Of a stretch of DNA of 7,283 bases, positions 1 through 6,184 are shown in pieces (within the stretch, counting starts at the first letter, position 1; each line of letters opens with the position of its first letter). Source of the DNA: CAZZKF01 sp964654995 (GTDB taxonomy: Bacteria; Pseudomonadota; Alphaproteobacteria; CAZZKF01); the NCBI GenBank assembly GCA_964654995.1, contig CAZZKF010000098.1, positions 1 to 7,283 of the forward strand. Reading direction: 5' to 3'. A program made the position numbers and the translations under genes. Below the pieces are notes generated by a model, which saw only the letters and a program-made list of their open reading frames with translations, had not been told where the DNA came from and ran no database searches.

Positions 1-46
1 GCCCGGCGTTGACCCTTGCACGCCCTTCGGGGCATAACTGCCGGGC
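1..46. repeat. Nested inverted repeats with UUCG-capped inner hairpin
   Basis: Bases 1-7 (GCCCGGC) are perfectly complementary to 40-46 (GCCGGGC). Inside them, 22-25 (GCCC) pairs with 30-33 (GGGC) around a TTCG tetraloop at 26-29. Such a structure could belong to the 3' end of an upstream transcript or to the leader region of the ETF-QO gene. No T-run follows, so it is not a classical intrinsic terminator. It overlaps the candidate promoter at 9-38, and the two readings are alternatives unless the stem acts as DNA. The pairing is seen directly; any function is inferred. Confidence 0.4.
9..38 (+). promoter_or_regulatory. Candidate promoter for the ETF-QO gene
   Basis: A -35-like TTGACC at 9-14 (five of six to the sigma-70 consensus) is followed after 18 bases by CATAAC at 33-38 (four of six). 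Transcription would begin around 45, leaving a leader of about 50 bases before the start codon at 94. The spacer contains the TTCG-capped hairpin sequence. The match is moderate, and the region upstream of base 1 is not visible, so a better promoter could lie outside the window. Confidence 0.3.
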
Positions 47-93
47 GGGGGAGATGTCGGGCCGGGGCTGGCCAGCAGCAGAAGGATGCGGGC

Positions 94-1749
94 ATGGAAC
101 GGGAATCGATGGAATTTGACGTGGTCATCGTCGGCGCCGGGCCGGCCGGGCTGAGCGCGGCGATTCGCCTCAAGCAGCTTAGCACCGAACAGGATCGCGA
201 CATCAGCGTCTGCGTGCTGGAAAAAGGCTCGGAAGTCGGCGCCCATATCCTGTCCGGCGCGGTGATCGATCCGATCGCCTTGAACGAGCTGATTCCCGAC
301 TGGCAGGACAAGGGCGCGCCGCTCAACACCCCGGTGACGAGCAACAAGCACTGGGTGATGAGCGAGTCCAAGGCGTTTTCGATTCCGCATCTGCTGCTGC
401 CGCCGCTGATGAGCAACAAGGGCGCCTATGTCATCAGCCTCGGCAATCTGTGCCGCTGGCTGGGCGAGCAGGCGGAGAGCCTCGGCGTCGAGGTCTATCC
501 CGGCTTTGCGGTGGCCGAGGTGCTCTATGACGAGAGCGGCGCGGTCAAGGGTGTGGCCACCGGCGACATGGGCGTGGCCCGCGACGGCAGCCACAAGCCG
601 ACCTATCAGCCGGGGATCGAACTGCACGCCAAATACACCTTTTTTGCCGAAGGCTGCCGCGGCTCGCTGTCGCAGCAGTTGATGGACCGCTTTCGCTTGC
701 GCGACGGCGTCGAGCCCCAGACCTATGGCCTCGGCATCAAGGAGCTGTGGGAGGTGGCGCCGGAGAAACACCAGCCCGGTCTGGTGATCCATACCCAGGG
801 CTGGCCGCTGGACGGCAAGACGGCGGGCGGCGGCTTCATCTATCACTTCGAGGACCGGCAGGTGGCGATCGGTTTCGTCGTCGCGCTGGATTACGAGAAC
901 CCCTATCTGTCGCCGTTTCATGAAATGCAGCGGTTCAAGCTGCATCCCGCAATTCGCGACATGCTGGAGGGCGGGCGGCGCATCTGCTATGGCGCCCGGG
1001 CGATCAACGAGGGCGGTTTGCAGTCGGTCCCCAAGCTCACTTTTCCCGGCGGTGCGCTGATCGGCTGTTCGGCCGGCTTCGTCAACGTGCCGCGGATCAA
1101 GGGATCGCACAACGCCATGAAGACCGGCATGATGGCGGCCGAAGCCGCCTTTGCCGCACTCGGCGAGAATCGCGGCCGCGACGAGCTGACGGCTTATGCG
1201 GACGCCTTTCCCAAGTCCTGGGTCTACAAGGACCTTCACAAGGTGCGCAATGCGCGCCCGGCACTCAAGTGGGGAACCTTCCTGGGCTCGGCGTACTCGG
1301 GCATCGACATGTGGCTCAACTCGCTGGGGCTGGGCTTCCTCGTTCCCTGGACGCTGGGCCACCATGAGGATCACAAGTCCCTGCGCCCGGCCAGCGAATG
1401 CACGCCGATCGACTACCCCAAGCCGGACGGCAAGATCACCTTCGACCGGCTGTCTTCAGTCTATCTCTCCAATACCAATCACGAAGAGGACCAGCCGGTG
1501 CATCTGGTTCTGCGCGAGCCAAGGGTGGCGATCGATGTCAACCTGAAGCTCTATGATGCGCCCGAGCAGCGCTATTGCCCGGCCGGGGTTTACGAGATTG
1601 TCGAGGACCAGGCGGGCGCCGGCCCGCGGCTTCAGATCAACGCCCAGAACTGCGTCCACTGCAAGACCTGCGATATTAAAGATCCCACCCAGAACATCAC
1701 CTGGGTGGTGCCGGAAGGCGGTGGCGGGCCGAATTATCCAAATATGTAA
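94..1749 (+). CDS. Electron transfer flavoprotein-ubiquinone oxidoreductase (ETF-QO)
   Basis: This membrane-associated flavoprotein (ETFDH orthologue) oxidises reduced ETF and reduces ubiquinone, linking acyl-CoA and amino-acid/choline-type dehydrogenases to the respiratory chain. The 551-residue product begins with a Rossmann FAD motif, GAGPAG at residues 14-19. It carries the family block GG-F-IYHFED followed by GFVVALDYENPYLSPF near residues 245-275, and NVPRIKGSHNAMKTG near 331-345, which is typical of the C-terminal part of the FAD domain. The [4Fe-4S] ligands are Cys495, then Cys520, Cys523 and Cys526 (CVHCKTC); the 25-residue gap to the CxxCxxC is the arrangement I know from mitochondrial ETF-QO. 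The ATG at 94 was chosen because GAAGGA at 81-86 sits 7 bases before it and only a few residues precede the FAD strand; ATG 109 is an alternative. The frame stays open upstream to 16, but those residues look non-coding. Length and motifs are normal, with no damage seen. The gene is likely monocistronic, as an AT-rich gap follows it. Confidence 0.96.
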   Translation: MERESMEFDVVIVGAGPAGLSAAIRLKQLSTEQDRDISVCVLEKGSEVGAHILSGAVIDPIALNELIPDWQDKGAPLNTPVTSNKHWVMSESKAFSIPHLLLPPLMSNKGAYVISLGNLCRWLGEQAESLGVEVYPGFAVAEVLYDESGAVKGVATGDMGVARDGSHKPTYQPGIELHAKYTFFAEGCRGSLSQQLMDRFRLRDGVEPQTYGLGIKELWEVAPEKHQPGLVIHTQGWPLDGKTAGGGFIYHFEDRQVAIGFVVALDYENPYLSPFHEMQRFKLHPAIRDMLEGGRRICYGARAINEGGLQSVPKLTFPGGALIGCSAGFVNVPRIKGSHNAMKTGMMAAEAAFAALGENRGRDELTAYADAFPKSWVYKDLHKVRNARPALKWGTFLGSAYSGIDMWLNSLGLGFLVPWTLGHHEDHKSLRPASECTPIDYPKPDGKITFDRLSSVYLSNTNHEEDQPVHLVLREPRVAIDVNLKLYDAPEQRYCPAGVYEIVEDQAGAGPRLQINAQNCVHCKTCDIKDPTQNITWVVPEGGGGPNYPNM

Positions 1750-1771
1750 TACGAATAAATCTGCAGTATTA
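1747..1771. repeat. AT-rich inverted repeat after the ETF-QO stop
   Basis: TAATAC at 1747-1752 (beginning with the TAA stop of ETF-QO) is the exact reverse complement of GTATTA at 1766-1771, with 13 bases between. It lies in a stretch (1741-1800) with only 17 G/C in 60 bases. The stem is short and AT-only apart from one pair per arm, so it would be a poor terminator. It could be a binding site for a regulator of the downstream radical SAM gene, or chance in AT-rich DNA. Confidence 0.25.
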
Positions 1772-1772
1772 G

Positions 1773-1800
1773 TTGAAATTCGGGAGTAAAACGTTTAGAC
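1773..1800 (+). promoter_or_regulatory. Weak candidate promoter for the radical SAM gene
   Basis: TTGAAA at 1773-1778 resembles a -35 element, and TTAGAC at 1795-1800 is a poor -10 element 16 bases downstream. The AT-rich DNA immediately upstream (1741-1772) could serve as an UP-like element. Transcription would start near 1806, just before the ATG at 1820, which favours a short leader or the later TTG start at 1856. The -10 match is weak, so confidence is low. Confidence 0.2.
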
Positions 1801-1819
1801 CTTGGTCACTCACCGGGGG

Positions 1820-3418
1820 ATGCCTCGCAATACGTTCGCCGTACTTGGGGGGCATTTGAAAAAAAATCTGAAAATCGGAATTCTTGACCTTGCCGCGCGC
1901 GCACCTTCGCGCAAGATGTTTTCGCGGATCATGAAGGCCAATCTTTCCAGCATCATGCCGCAGATCGTAGGCGTCTGGTGCGAACAGGCCGGCCACGAGG
2001 TCCACTTCGTCTGTTATACCGGCGCCGAAAACCTGCTCGACGAGTTGCCCAGTGACATCGATGTCCTGTTCATCGGTGCCTTCACGCGCTCGGCGCAGCT
2101 CGCCTATGCGATCAGCAACATGTACCGGATGCGGCGCACGATCACCGTGCTGGGCGGGCCTCACGCCCGCTGCTACCCCGAGGATTCGCAGAAATATTTC
2201 GATTATGTGCTGGGATTCACCGACCAGAAGCTGATCGAGGCGCTGCTCCAGGATTGCAGTCAGCAGCGCCCGTTCGGGGTGTATCTGTCGGCCGCCAGAC
2301 AGCCCGAATATCTGCCGGGTGTGCGCGAGCGCTGGAAATTTGCCGCCGCGACGCTGGCGAAGGCACCCACGCGGCTTAAATTCGTGCCCATGGTCGGCAG
2401 TCTGGGCTGTCCGTACAGTTGCAGCTTCTGCATCGATTCGACAATTCCCTATCAGCCGCTCGGGTATGATCAGATCCGCGAGGACCTGATCTTTCTGCGC
2501 AAGGCGATGCGGCGCCCGATGGTCGGCTGGCACGATCCCAATTTCGGCGTCCGCTTTGACGAATATCTCTCGGTCATCGAGGAAGCCGCACCCGGCGGCA
2601 GCGTGCCGTTCATTGCGGAAAGCAGCCTGTCGCTGCTGTCGGAAAAAAATGTCAAGCGGCTGGGCGAAGCCGGCTGCGTGGCGACGCTGCCGGGGATCGA
2701 ATCCTGGTTCGGCATGGGCAACAAGTCGGGCACCGGCCGCCATCAGGGCGCCGACAAGGTTCGCCAGGTCTCGGATCACGTGAACATGATTCTGCGCCAC
2801 ATTCCCTATGTGCAGACCAACTTTGTTCTCGGGCTCGATGACAGCGCCGGCGCCGAGCCGTTCGAGCTGACCAAGAAATTCATCGATCTGACACCGGGCG
2901 CGTTTCCGGCCTACTCCCTCCTCTCGGCGTTTGGCGAGGCGGCGCCCCTGAATGTCGAGCTGCAGCGCGATGGCCGTGTCCTCGGCTTTCCGTTCTTCTT
3001 TCTCGACAACAACAAGGCGATGAATGTGCGCCCCAAGAATTACGAATGGCCGGAGTTCTACGATTATCTGATCGACCTGATGAAACACTCGTTTTCGGTG
3101 AAAACGGTTGCCCGGCGTTTCATGGCCACCAAACGGCCGCTGGCGAAGATCATGAATGTCGTGCGTGCCGCCTCCTCGGAAGGCTATTTCCGGCTCCAGT
3201 ATCACAAGAACTTGCGCCAGCGCATGGACAGCGACCGCGATGTGCGAAACTATCTCGAGCAGGAAACCGACATCATTCCCGACTTCTATGTCGACAAGAT
3301 CATGGACAGCCTCGGGGCGTGCGCCGACTTCCTGCCCGAGGGCGCGATCACCCATGACCAGAACGCCTATCTGCACAAGACCGAGCAGCAAGTAATGGCC
3401 AAGGCGCCGGCCGCCTGA
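1820..3418 (+). CDS. Radical SAM protein with N-terminal cobalamin-binding-type domain, substrate unknown
   Basis: The 532-residue product should be a cytoplasmic S-adenosylmethionine-dependent radical enzyme. Residues about 17-150 look like the B12-binding Rossmann fold found before many radical SAM domains: alternating strands (KIGILDL, DVLFIGAF, TITVLGGPHA at 108-116) and a late GFTD-KLIEALL segment equivalent to the usual GEGE region. The cobalamin-ligating DxHxxG signature is not present. The radical SAM core starts at about 190 with the cluster motif C197-x3-C201-x2-C204 (CPYSCSFC), followed by WHDPNFG at 237-243, GIESWFG at 292-298 (variant of GIESGS) and NFVLGLDD at 334-341. The last ~130 residues are helical and unassigned. 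There is no cysteine-rich SPASM-type tail. The start is uncertain: ATG 1820 has only a G-run abutting it, TTG 1802 has GGGAG 15 bases upstream, and TTG 1856 gives a product starting right at the domain with GGGG 3 bases upstream. Sampled lines have a lower G+C share than the flanking genes. The reaction could be methylation, ring rearrangement or another B12/SAM chemistry; the sequence does not decide. Confidence 0.85.
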   Translation: MPRNTFAVLGGHLKKNLKIGILDLAARAPSRKMFSRIMKANLSSIMPQIVGVWCEQAGHEVHFVCYTGAENLLDELPSDIDVLFIGAFTRSAQLAYAISNMYRMRRTITVLGGPHARCYPEDSQKYFDYVLGFTDQKLIEALLQDCSQQRPFGVYLSAARQPEYLPGVRERWKFAAATLAKAPTRLKFVPMVGSLGCPYSCSFCIDSTIPYQPLGYDQIREDLIFLRKAMRRPMVGWHDPNFGVRFDEYLSVIEEAAPGGSVPFIAESSLSLLSEKNVKRLGEAGCVATLPGIESWFGMGNKSGTGRHQGADKVRQVSDHVNMILRHIPYVQTNFVLGLDDSAGAEPFELTKKFIDLTPGAFPAYSLLSAFGEAAPLNVELQRDGRVLGFPFFFLDNNKAMNVRPKNYEWPEFYDYLIDLMKHSFSVKTVARRFMATKRPLAKIMNVVRAASSEGYFRLQYHKNLRQRMDSDRDVRNYLEQETDIIPDFYVDKIMDSLGACADFLPEGAITHDQNAYLHKTEQQVMAKAPAA

Positions 3419-3441
3419 CTCTCCTCGAATCGAAATGACAT

Positions 3442-3471
3442 TTGCCTTGGTGCCCCTTCGGGTGGCATTAA
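3442..3471 (+). promoter_or_regulatory. Candidate promoter for the TPR-ispE-hydrolase operon
   Basis: TTGCCT at 3442-3447 and CATTAA at 3466-3471 are separated by 18 bases, giving a modest sigma-70-like promoter about 40 bases before the start codon at 3512. The spacer holds a TTCG-capped hairpin. The arrangement resembles the candidate promoter upstream of ETF-QO (9-38), including spacer length. Both hexamers are imperfect. Confidence 0.25.
3447..3471 (+). terminator. UUCG-capped hairpin after the radical SAM gene
   Basis: TGCCCC at 3451-3456 pairs with GGTGGCA at 3461-3467 (one bulged T at 3463) around a TTCG loop at 3457-3460. Two G-T and two A-T pairs extend the stem to 3447 and 3471. 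C(UUCG)G loops are unusually stable in RNA. The position, 29 bases after the stop at 3418, suits a transcript end. No T-run follows, so it may protect or process the 3' end rather than terminate on its own, or it may simply be part of the promoter spacer described separately. Confidence 0.35.
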
Positions 3472-3511
3472 GATGATGGCAAGGTGCGGCAAGCCAGGAT
3501 AGCGATTCGTC

Positions 3512-5269
3512 ATGAGGCTGACCGACAGACATTTCCGTGTGGCATCGTTCAACCGTCGGGGCCGTCACCCGGTCCGCGCGGTCATCGTCGCGCTTGCGGC
3601 GACGGTCTGGCTTGGCGCCTGCGCGCAGCCCGCGAAGCAGGCTGGCGGGACGCTGGCGAAGTCGCGCACGGCGTCCCCGTTCGGGGACTACCTCGCCGGC
3701 CGCTATGCCCGCTCCCAGAACGATCTGTCGGCGGCGGCCAAGTATTATTTGCGGGCGCTCGACGAAGATCCCAACAACGCCAGTCTGCTGCGGCGCAGCT
3801 TTGCCCTGGCCGTCCAGGACGGACAGTTCGATCGGGCGGTGCCGCTGGCCCGGCGGATGGCGCAGACCAAGCCGGCGAACAGCATCGCCAGCCTGCTCCT
3901 GGTGCTCGACGACCTGAAGCGCGAGCGCTTCAAGCGTGCGCTGGCCCGCCTCGATGAGTCCCCGAGCTCGGGATTCAATGCGCTTCTGGGGCCGGTTCTC
4001 CGGGCCTGGATAGACGCCGGGCAACGCCGTTTCGATGCGGCGCTGGACGAGTTGGCGGCGCTGGACAAGGAGGAATCCTTCCATCCCTTCCGGGATTTTC
4101 ATCAGGCCCTGATCGCCGATCTTGCCGGACGCGGCGAAGAAGCCGAAGCCGCCTATCGTGCGGCGACGATCAGCAGCCGCGGCTCAATCCATGTGCTGAT
4201 CAATTTCGGCCGTTTTCTGGAGCGCGCCGGCCGTGCGGACGAGGCCCGGAAACTGTACCGCGACTATCTCGAGAAATACCCGCAGAACCCGCTGGTCATG
4301 GCGGAGGTCTCGCGGCTTGACGGCGGCCTGGCGCCGACACGTCTGGTCAACGGGCCGGCCGAGGGCGTTGCCGAGGCGCTTTACGGGACGGCCCAGGCGC
4401 TGGCCCAGGAAAATGCCTGGCCGGCGGCCACCATCTACCTGCGGATCGCCACCTTTCTCAAGCCGGACTTCGCGGACGCCTATTATCTGCTCGGCAACAT
4501 CAAGGGCAATCTCGGCGAGTATGAAAGCGCGCTCACCGAATTCCGGCGCATCCCGGAGACGGCCGCGATCGCGCGCAATACCAAGCTGCAGATCGCCCTG
4601 GTGCTCAACCGGCTCGACCGCCCGGACGAGGCTCTGGCGCTTCTTGAGACCCTGATCGCCAAACGCCCCGACGACGTGCAGGCGCTGACCACGATGGCCG
4701 ACGTGCTGCGCGAGCGCGAACGCTTCGCCGAGGCCAGCGATTATTACACCCGGGCGCTCAACGCCGTCGGTGAGGTCTCGGCCCGCCACTGGCTGCTCTA
4801 TTACGCCCGCGGCATCACCTATGAGCGGACCAAGAACTGGGACAAGGCGGAAAAGGACTTTCTGAAAGCCCTGGAGCTCAGCCCCGAGCAGCCCCTGGTG
4901 CTCAACTATCTGGGCTATTCCTGGGTGGAAATGGGCCGCAATGTAAAGCGTGCCCGCGAAATGATCGAACGCGCCGTGGCGCTGCGTCCCAACGACGGCT
5001 ACATCGTCGACTCGCTCGGCTGGGCGCTCTATCGGCTGGGCGAATTCGATGCCGCGGTAACGACACTTGAGCGCGCCGTCGTGCTGCGCCCCGAGGACCC
5101 GACGATCAACGACCATCTCGGCGATGCCTACTGGCAGGTGGGGCGCCGGCTCGAAGCCCGCTTCCAGTGGCGCCATGCTCTCGCCCTGGGTCCCGAGGAA
5201 GAGGCGATCGCGGCGATCGAGGCGAAGCTGCGCTCCGGCCCGGTGACCGCGGAAAACGGGGAGCGTTGA
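3512..5269 (+). CDS. TPR-repeat lipoprotein
   Basis: The 585-residue protein begins with a lipoprotein signal: a basic stretch to Arg22, hydrophobic VIVALAATVW, and a lipobox LGAC with the lipidated cysteine at 37. It is probably anchored in a membrane facing the periplasm. The rest is tetratricopeptide repeats, clearest at 57-90, 225-258, 388-421, 424-459, 461-495, 496-529 and 530-563, with typical LG-A-Y spacing and the A-x3-P endings (for example ALELSPEQ, AVALRPND, AVVLRPED). TPR superhelices bind partner proteins, so a scaffold role in envelope assembly is plausible, but no partner is shown. ATG 3512 has AGGAT at 3496-3500 about 12 bases upstream. GTG 3539 would give a more usual 28-residue signal but has no ribosome binding site. 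The stop lies 11 bases before the ATG of ispE, and the ribosome binding site for ispE lies inside this gene, so the two are co-transcribed and perhaps translationally coupled. A TPR gene before ispE is, from memory, a recurring alphaproteobacterial arrangement. Confidence 0.88.
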   Translation: MRLTDRHFRVASFNRRGRHPVRAVIVALAATVWLGACAQPAKQAGGTLAKSRTASPFGDYLAGRYARSQNDLSAAAKYYLRALDEDPNNASLLRRSFALAVQDGQFDRAVPLARRMAQTKPANSIASLLLVLDDLKRERFKRALARLDESPSSGFNALLGPVLRAWIDAGQRRFDAALDELAALDKEESFHPFRDFHQALIADLAGRGEEAEAAYRAATISSRGSIHVLINFGRFLERAGRADEARKLYRDYLEKYPQNPLVMAEVSRLDGGLAPTRLVNGPAEGVAEALYGTAQALAQENAWPAATIYLRIATFLKPDFADAYYLLGNIKGNLGEYESALTEFRRIPETAAIARNTKLQIALVLNRLDRPDEALALLETLIAKRPDDVQALTTMADVLRERERFAEASDYYTRALNAVGEVSARHWLLYYARGITYERTKNWDKAEKDFLKALELSPEQPLVLNYLGYSWVEMGRNVKRAREMIERAVALRPNDGYIVDSLGWALYRLGEFDAAVTTLERAVVLRPEDPTINDHLGDAYWQVGRRLEARFQWRHALALGPEEEAIAAIEAKLRSGPVTAENGER

Positions 5270-5280
5270 CCCGCGTGAGC

Positions 5281-6180
5281 ATGGAATCTGCGGCTCCAAC
5301 CGCCGCCGGCCTTGCCTGTGACGCCCCGGCGAAGATCAATCTTTATCTGCATGTGACCGGCCGGCGCGCTGATGGCTACCACGTGCTCGACAGTCTGTTC
5401 GTGTTCAGCCGCTTCGGCGACCGTGTCGAGGTAAGCGAAAGCACTGGATTCGGTCTTCAGGTCGACGGTCCGTTCGCCGATCAGGTTCCGGCCGGGGACG
5501 ACAATCTGGTGCTGCGCGCGGCCCGGGCGATGGCGGATCGATTCGGCCTTGACGGGGCTGCCATCCACTTAACCAAGAACCTGCCGGTGGCGGCCGGTCT
5601 GGGGGGCGGATCGGCCGACGCCGCCGCCACCTTGCGCGGGCTGGCCCGATTGGCCGGGCTCGACCCGCTTGGCGAACCGGTGCTGGCGCTGGCCAGGGCA
5701 CTGGGCGCCGATGTTCCCGCCTGTCTGGTGGGCGGCGCCCTGCAGGTCTCGGGCATCGGCGATCAGTTGCGCGCCATAGGCGGGTTGCCGGCGCTGCCAC
5801 TGATCCTGGTCAATCCCGGCATCGCACTATCGACGGCCGCGGTGTTCAGCGCCCTGGCGGACGGCGGCGCGGCGTTTTCGGAGCCGGCGCCGCTGGATAC
5901 GGCAGATGAAGATGTCGGCAGCCTCACCGCCCTGGCCACGGCGCTGGGCGCCCGGCGCAACGATCTGGAGGTGCCGGCGCTGACGCTGGCCCCGGAAATC
6001 GGCACCGTGCTCACCGCCCTGCGGCGGCTAGAGGGTTGCCTTCTGGCCCGCATGTCGGGCAGCGGCGCCACCTGTTTCGCGCTGTGCGAAAGCCGGGATG
6101 CGGCCGGGCAGGGCGCGCAATGGATAAAGGAACATCATCCGGACTGGTGGGTCATGGCTACAACCGGCGGGATCACGTGA
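5281..6180 (+). CDS. ispE: 4-diphosphocytidyl-2-C-methyl-D-erythritol kinase
   Basis: This cytoplasmic GHMP-family kinase phosphorylates the 2-hydroxyl of CDP-methylerythritol with ATP, the fourth step of the MEP isoprenoid pathway. The 299-residue length is normal. Visible motifs are PAKINLYLHVTGRRADGYH at 16-34 (substrate lysine 18), the ATP loop LPVAAGLGGGSADAA at 101-115, GADVP at 142-146 with the catalytic Asp144, NDLE at 227-230 and the third GHMP motif MSGSGAT at 258-264. The start is not settled: ATG 5281 gives a normal N-terminus, but the visible ribosome binding site GGGGAG at 5258-5263 lies 17 bases away and better fits in-frame GTG 5275 (11 bases); in-frame TTG 5266 overlaps the stop of the TPR gene. 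These differ by at most five residues. The gene sits between two predicted lipoprotein genes and shares their transcript. All catalytic features are intact. Confidence 0.97.
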   Translation: MESAAPTAAGLACDAPAKINLYLHVTGRRADGYHVLDSLFVFSRFGDRVEVSESTGFGLQVDGPFADQVPAGDDNLVLRAARAMADRFGLDGAAIHLTKNLPVAAGLGGGSADAAATLRGLARLAGLDPLGEPVLALARALGADVPACLVGGALQVSGIGDQLRAIGGLPALPLILVNPGIALSTAAVFSALADGGAAFSEPAPLDTADEDVGSLTALATALGARRNDLEVPALTLAPEIGTVLTALRRLEGCLLARMSGSGATCFALCESRDAAGQGAQWIKEHHPDWWVMATTGGIT

Positions 6181-6184
6181 GGCT

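Noticed and set aside
16..93. Upstream extension of ETF-QO to an ATG at 16
   Set aside because: The extra residues overlap the inverted repeats and promoter-like sequence, are arginine/glycine-rich, and lack a ribosome binding site; the ATG at 94 has one and fits family length.
1769..4102. Very long open frame on the minus strand (777 codons)
   Set aside because: It runs opposite two + strand genes with clear family motifs and crosses their intergenic gap. Its translation is rich in Arg, Gly, Ala and His with no recognisable domain. Long antisense frames are expected in GC-rich DNA because stop codons are rare.
4184..5299. 371-codon minus-strand frame opposite the TPR gene
   Set aside because: The + strand shows regular TPR repeats over the same bases; the minus-strand product has no motif and no plausible start context.
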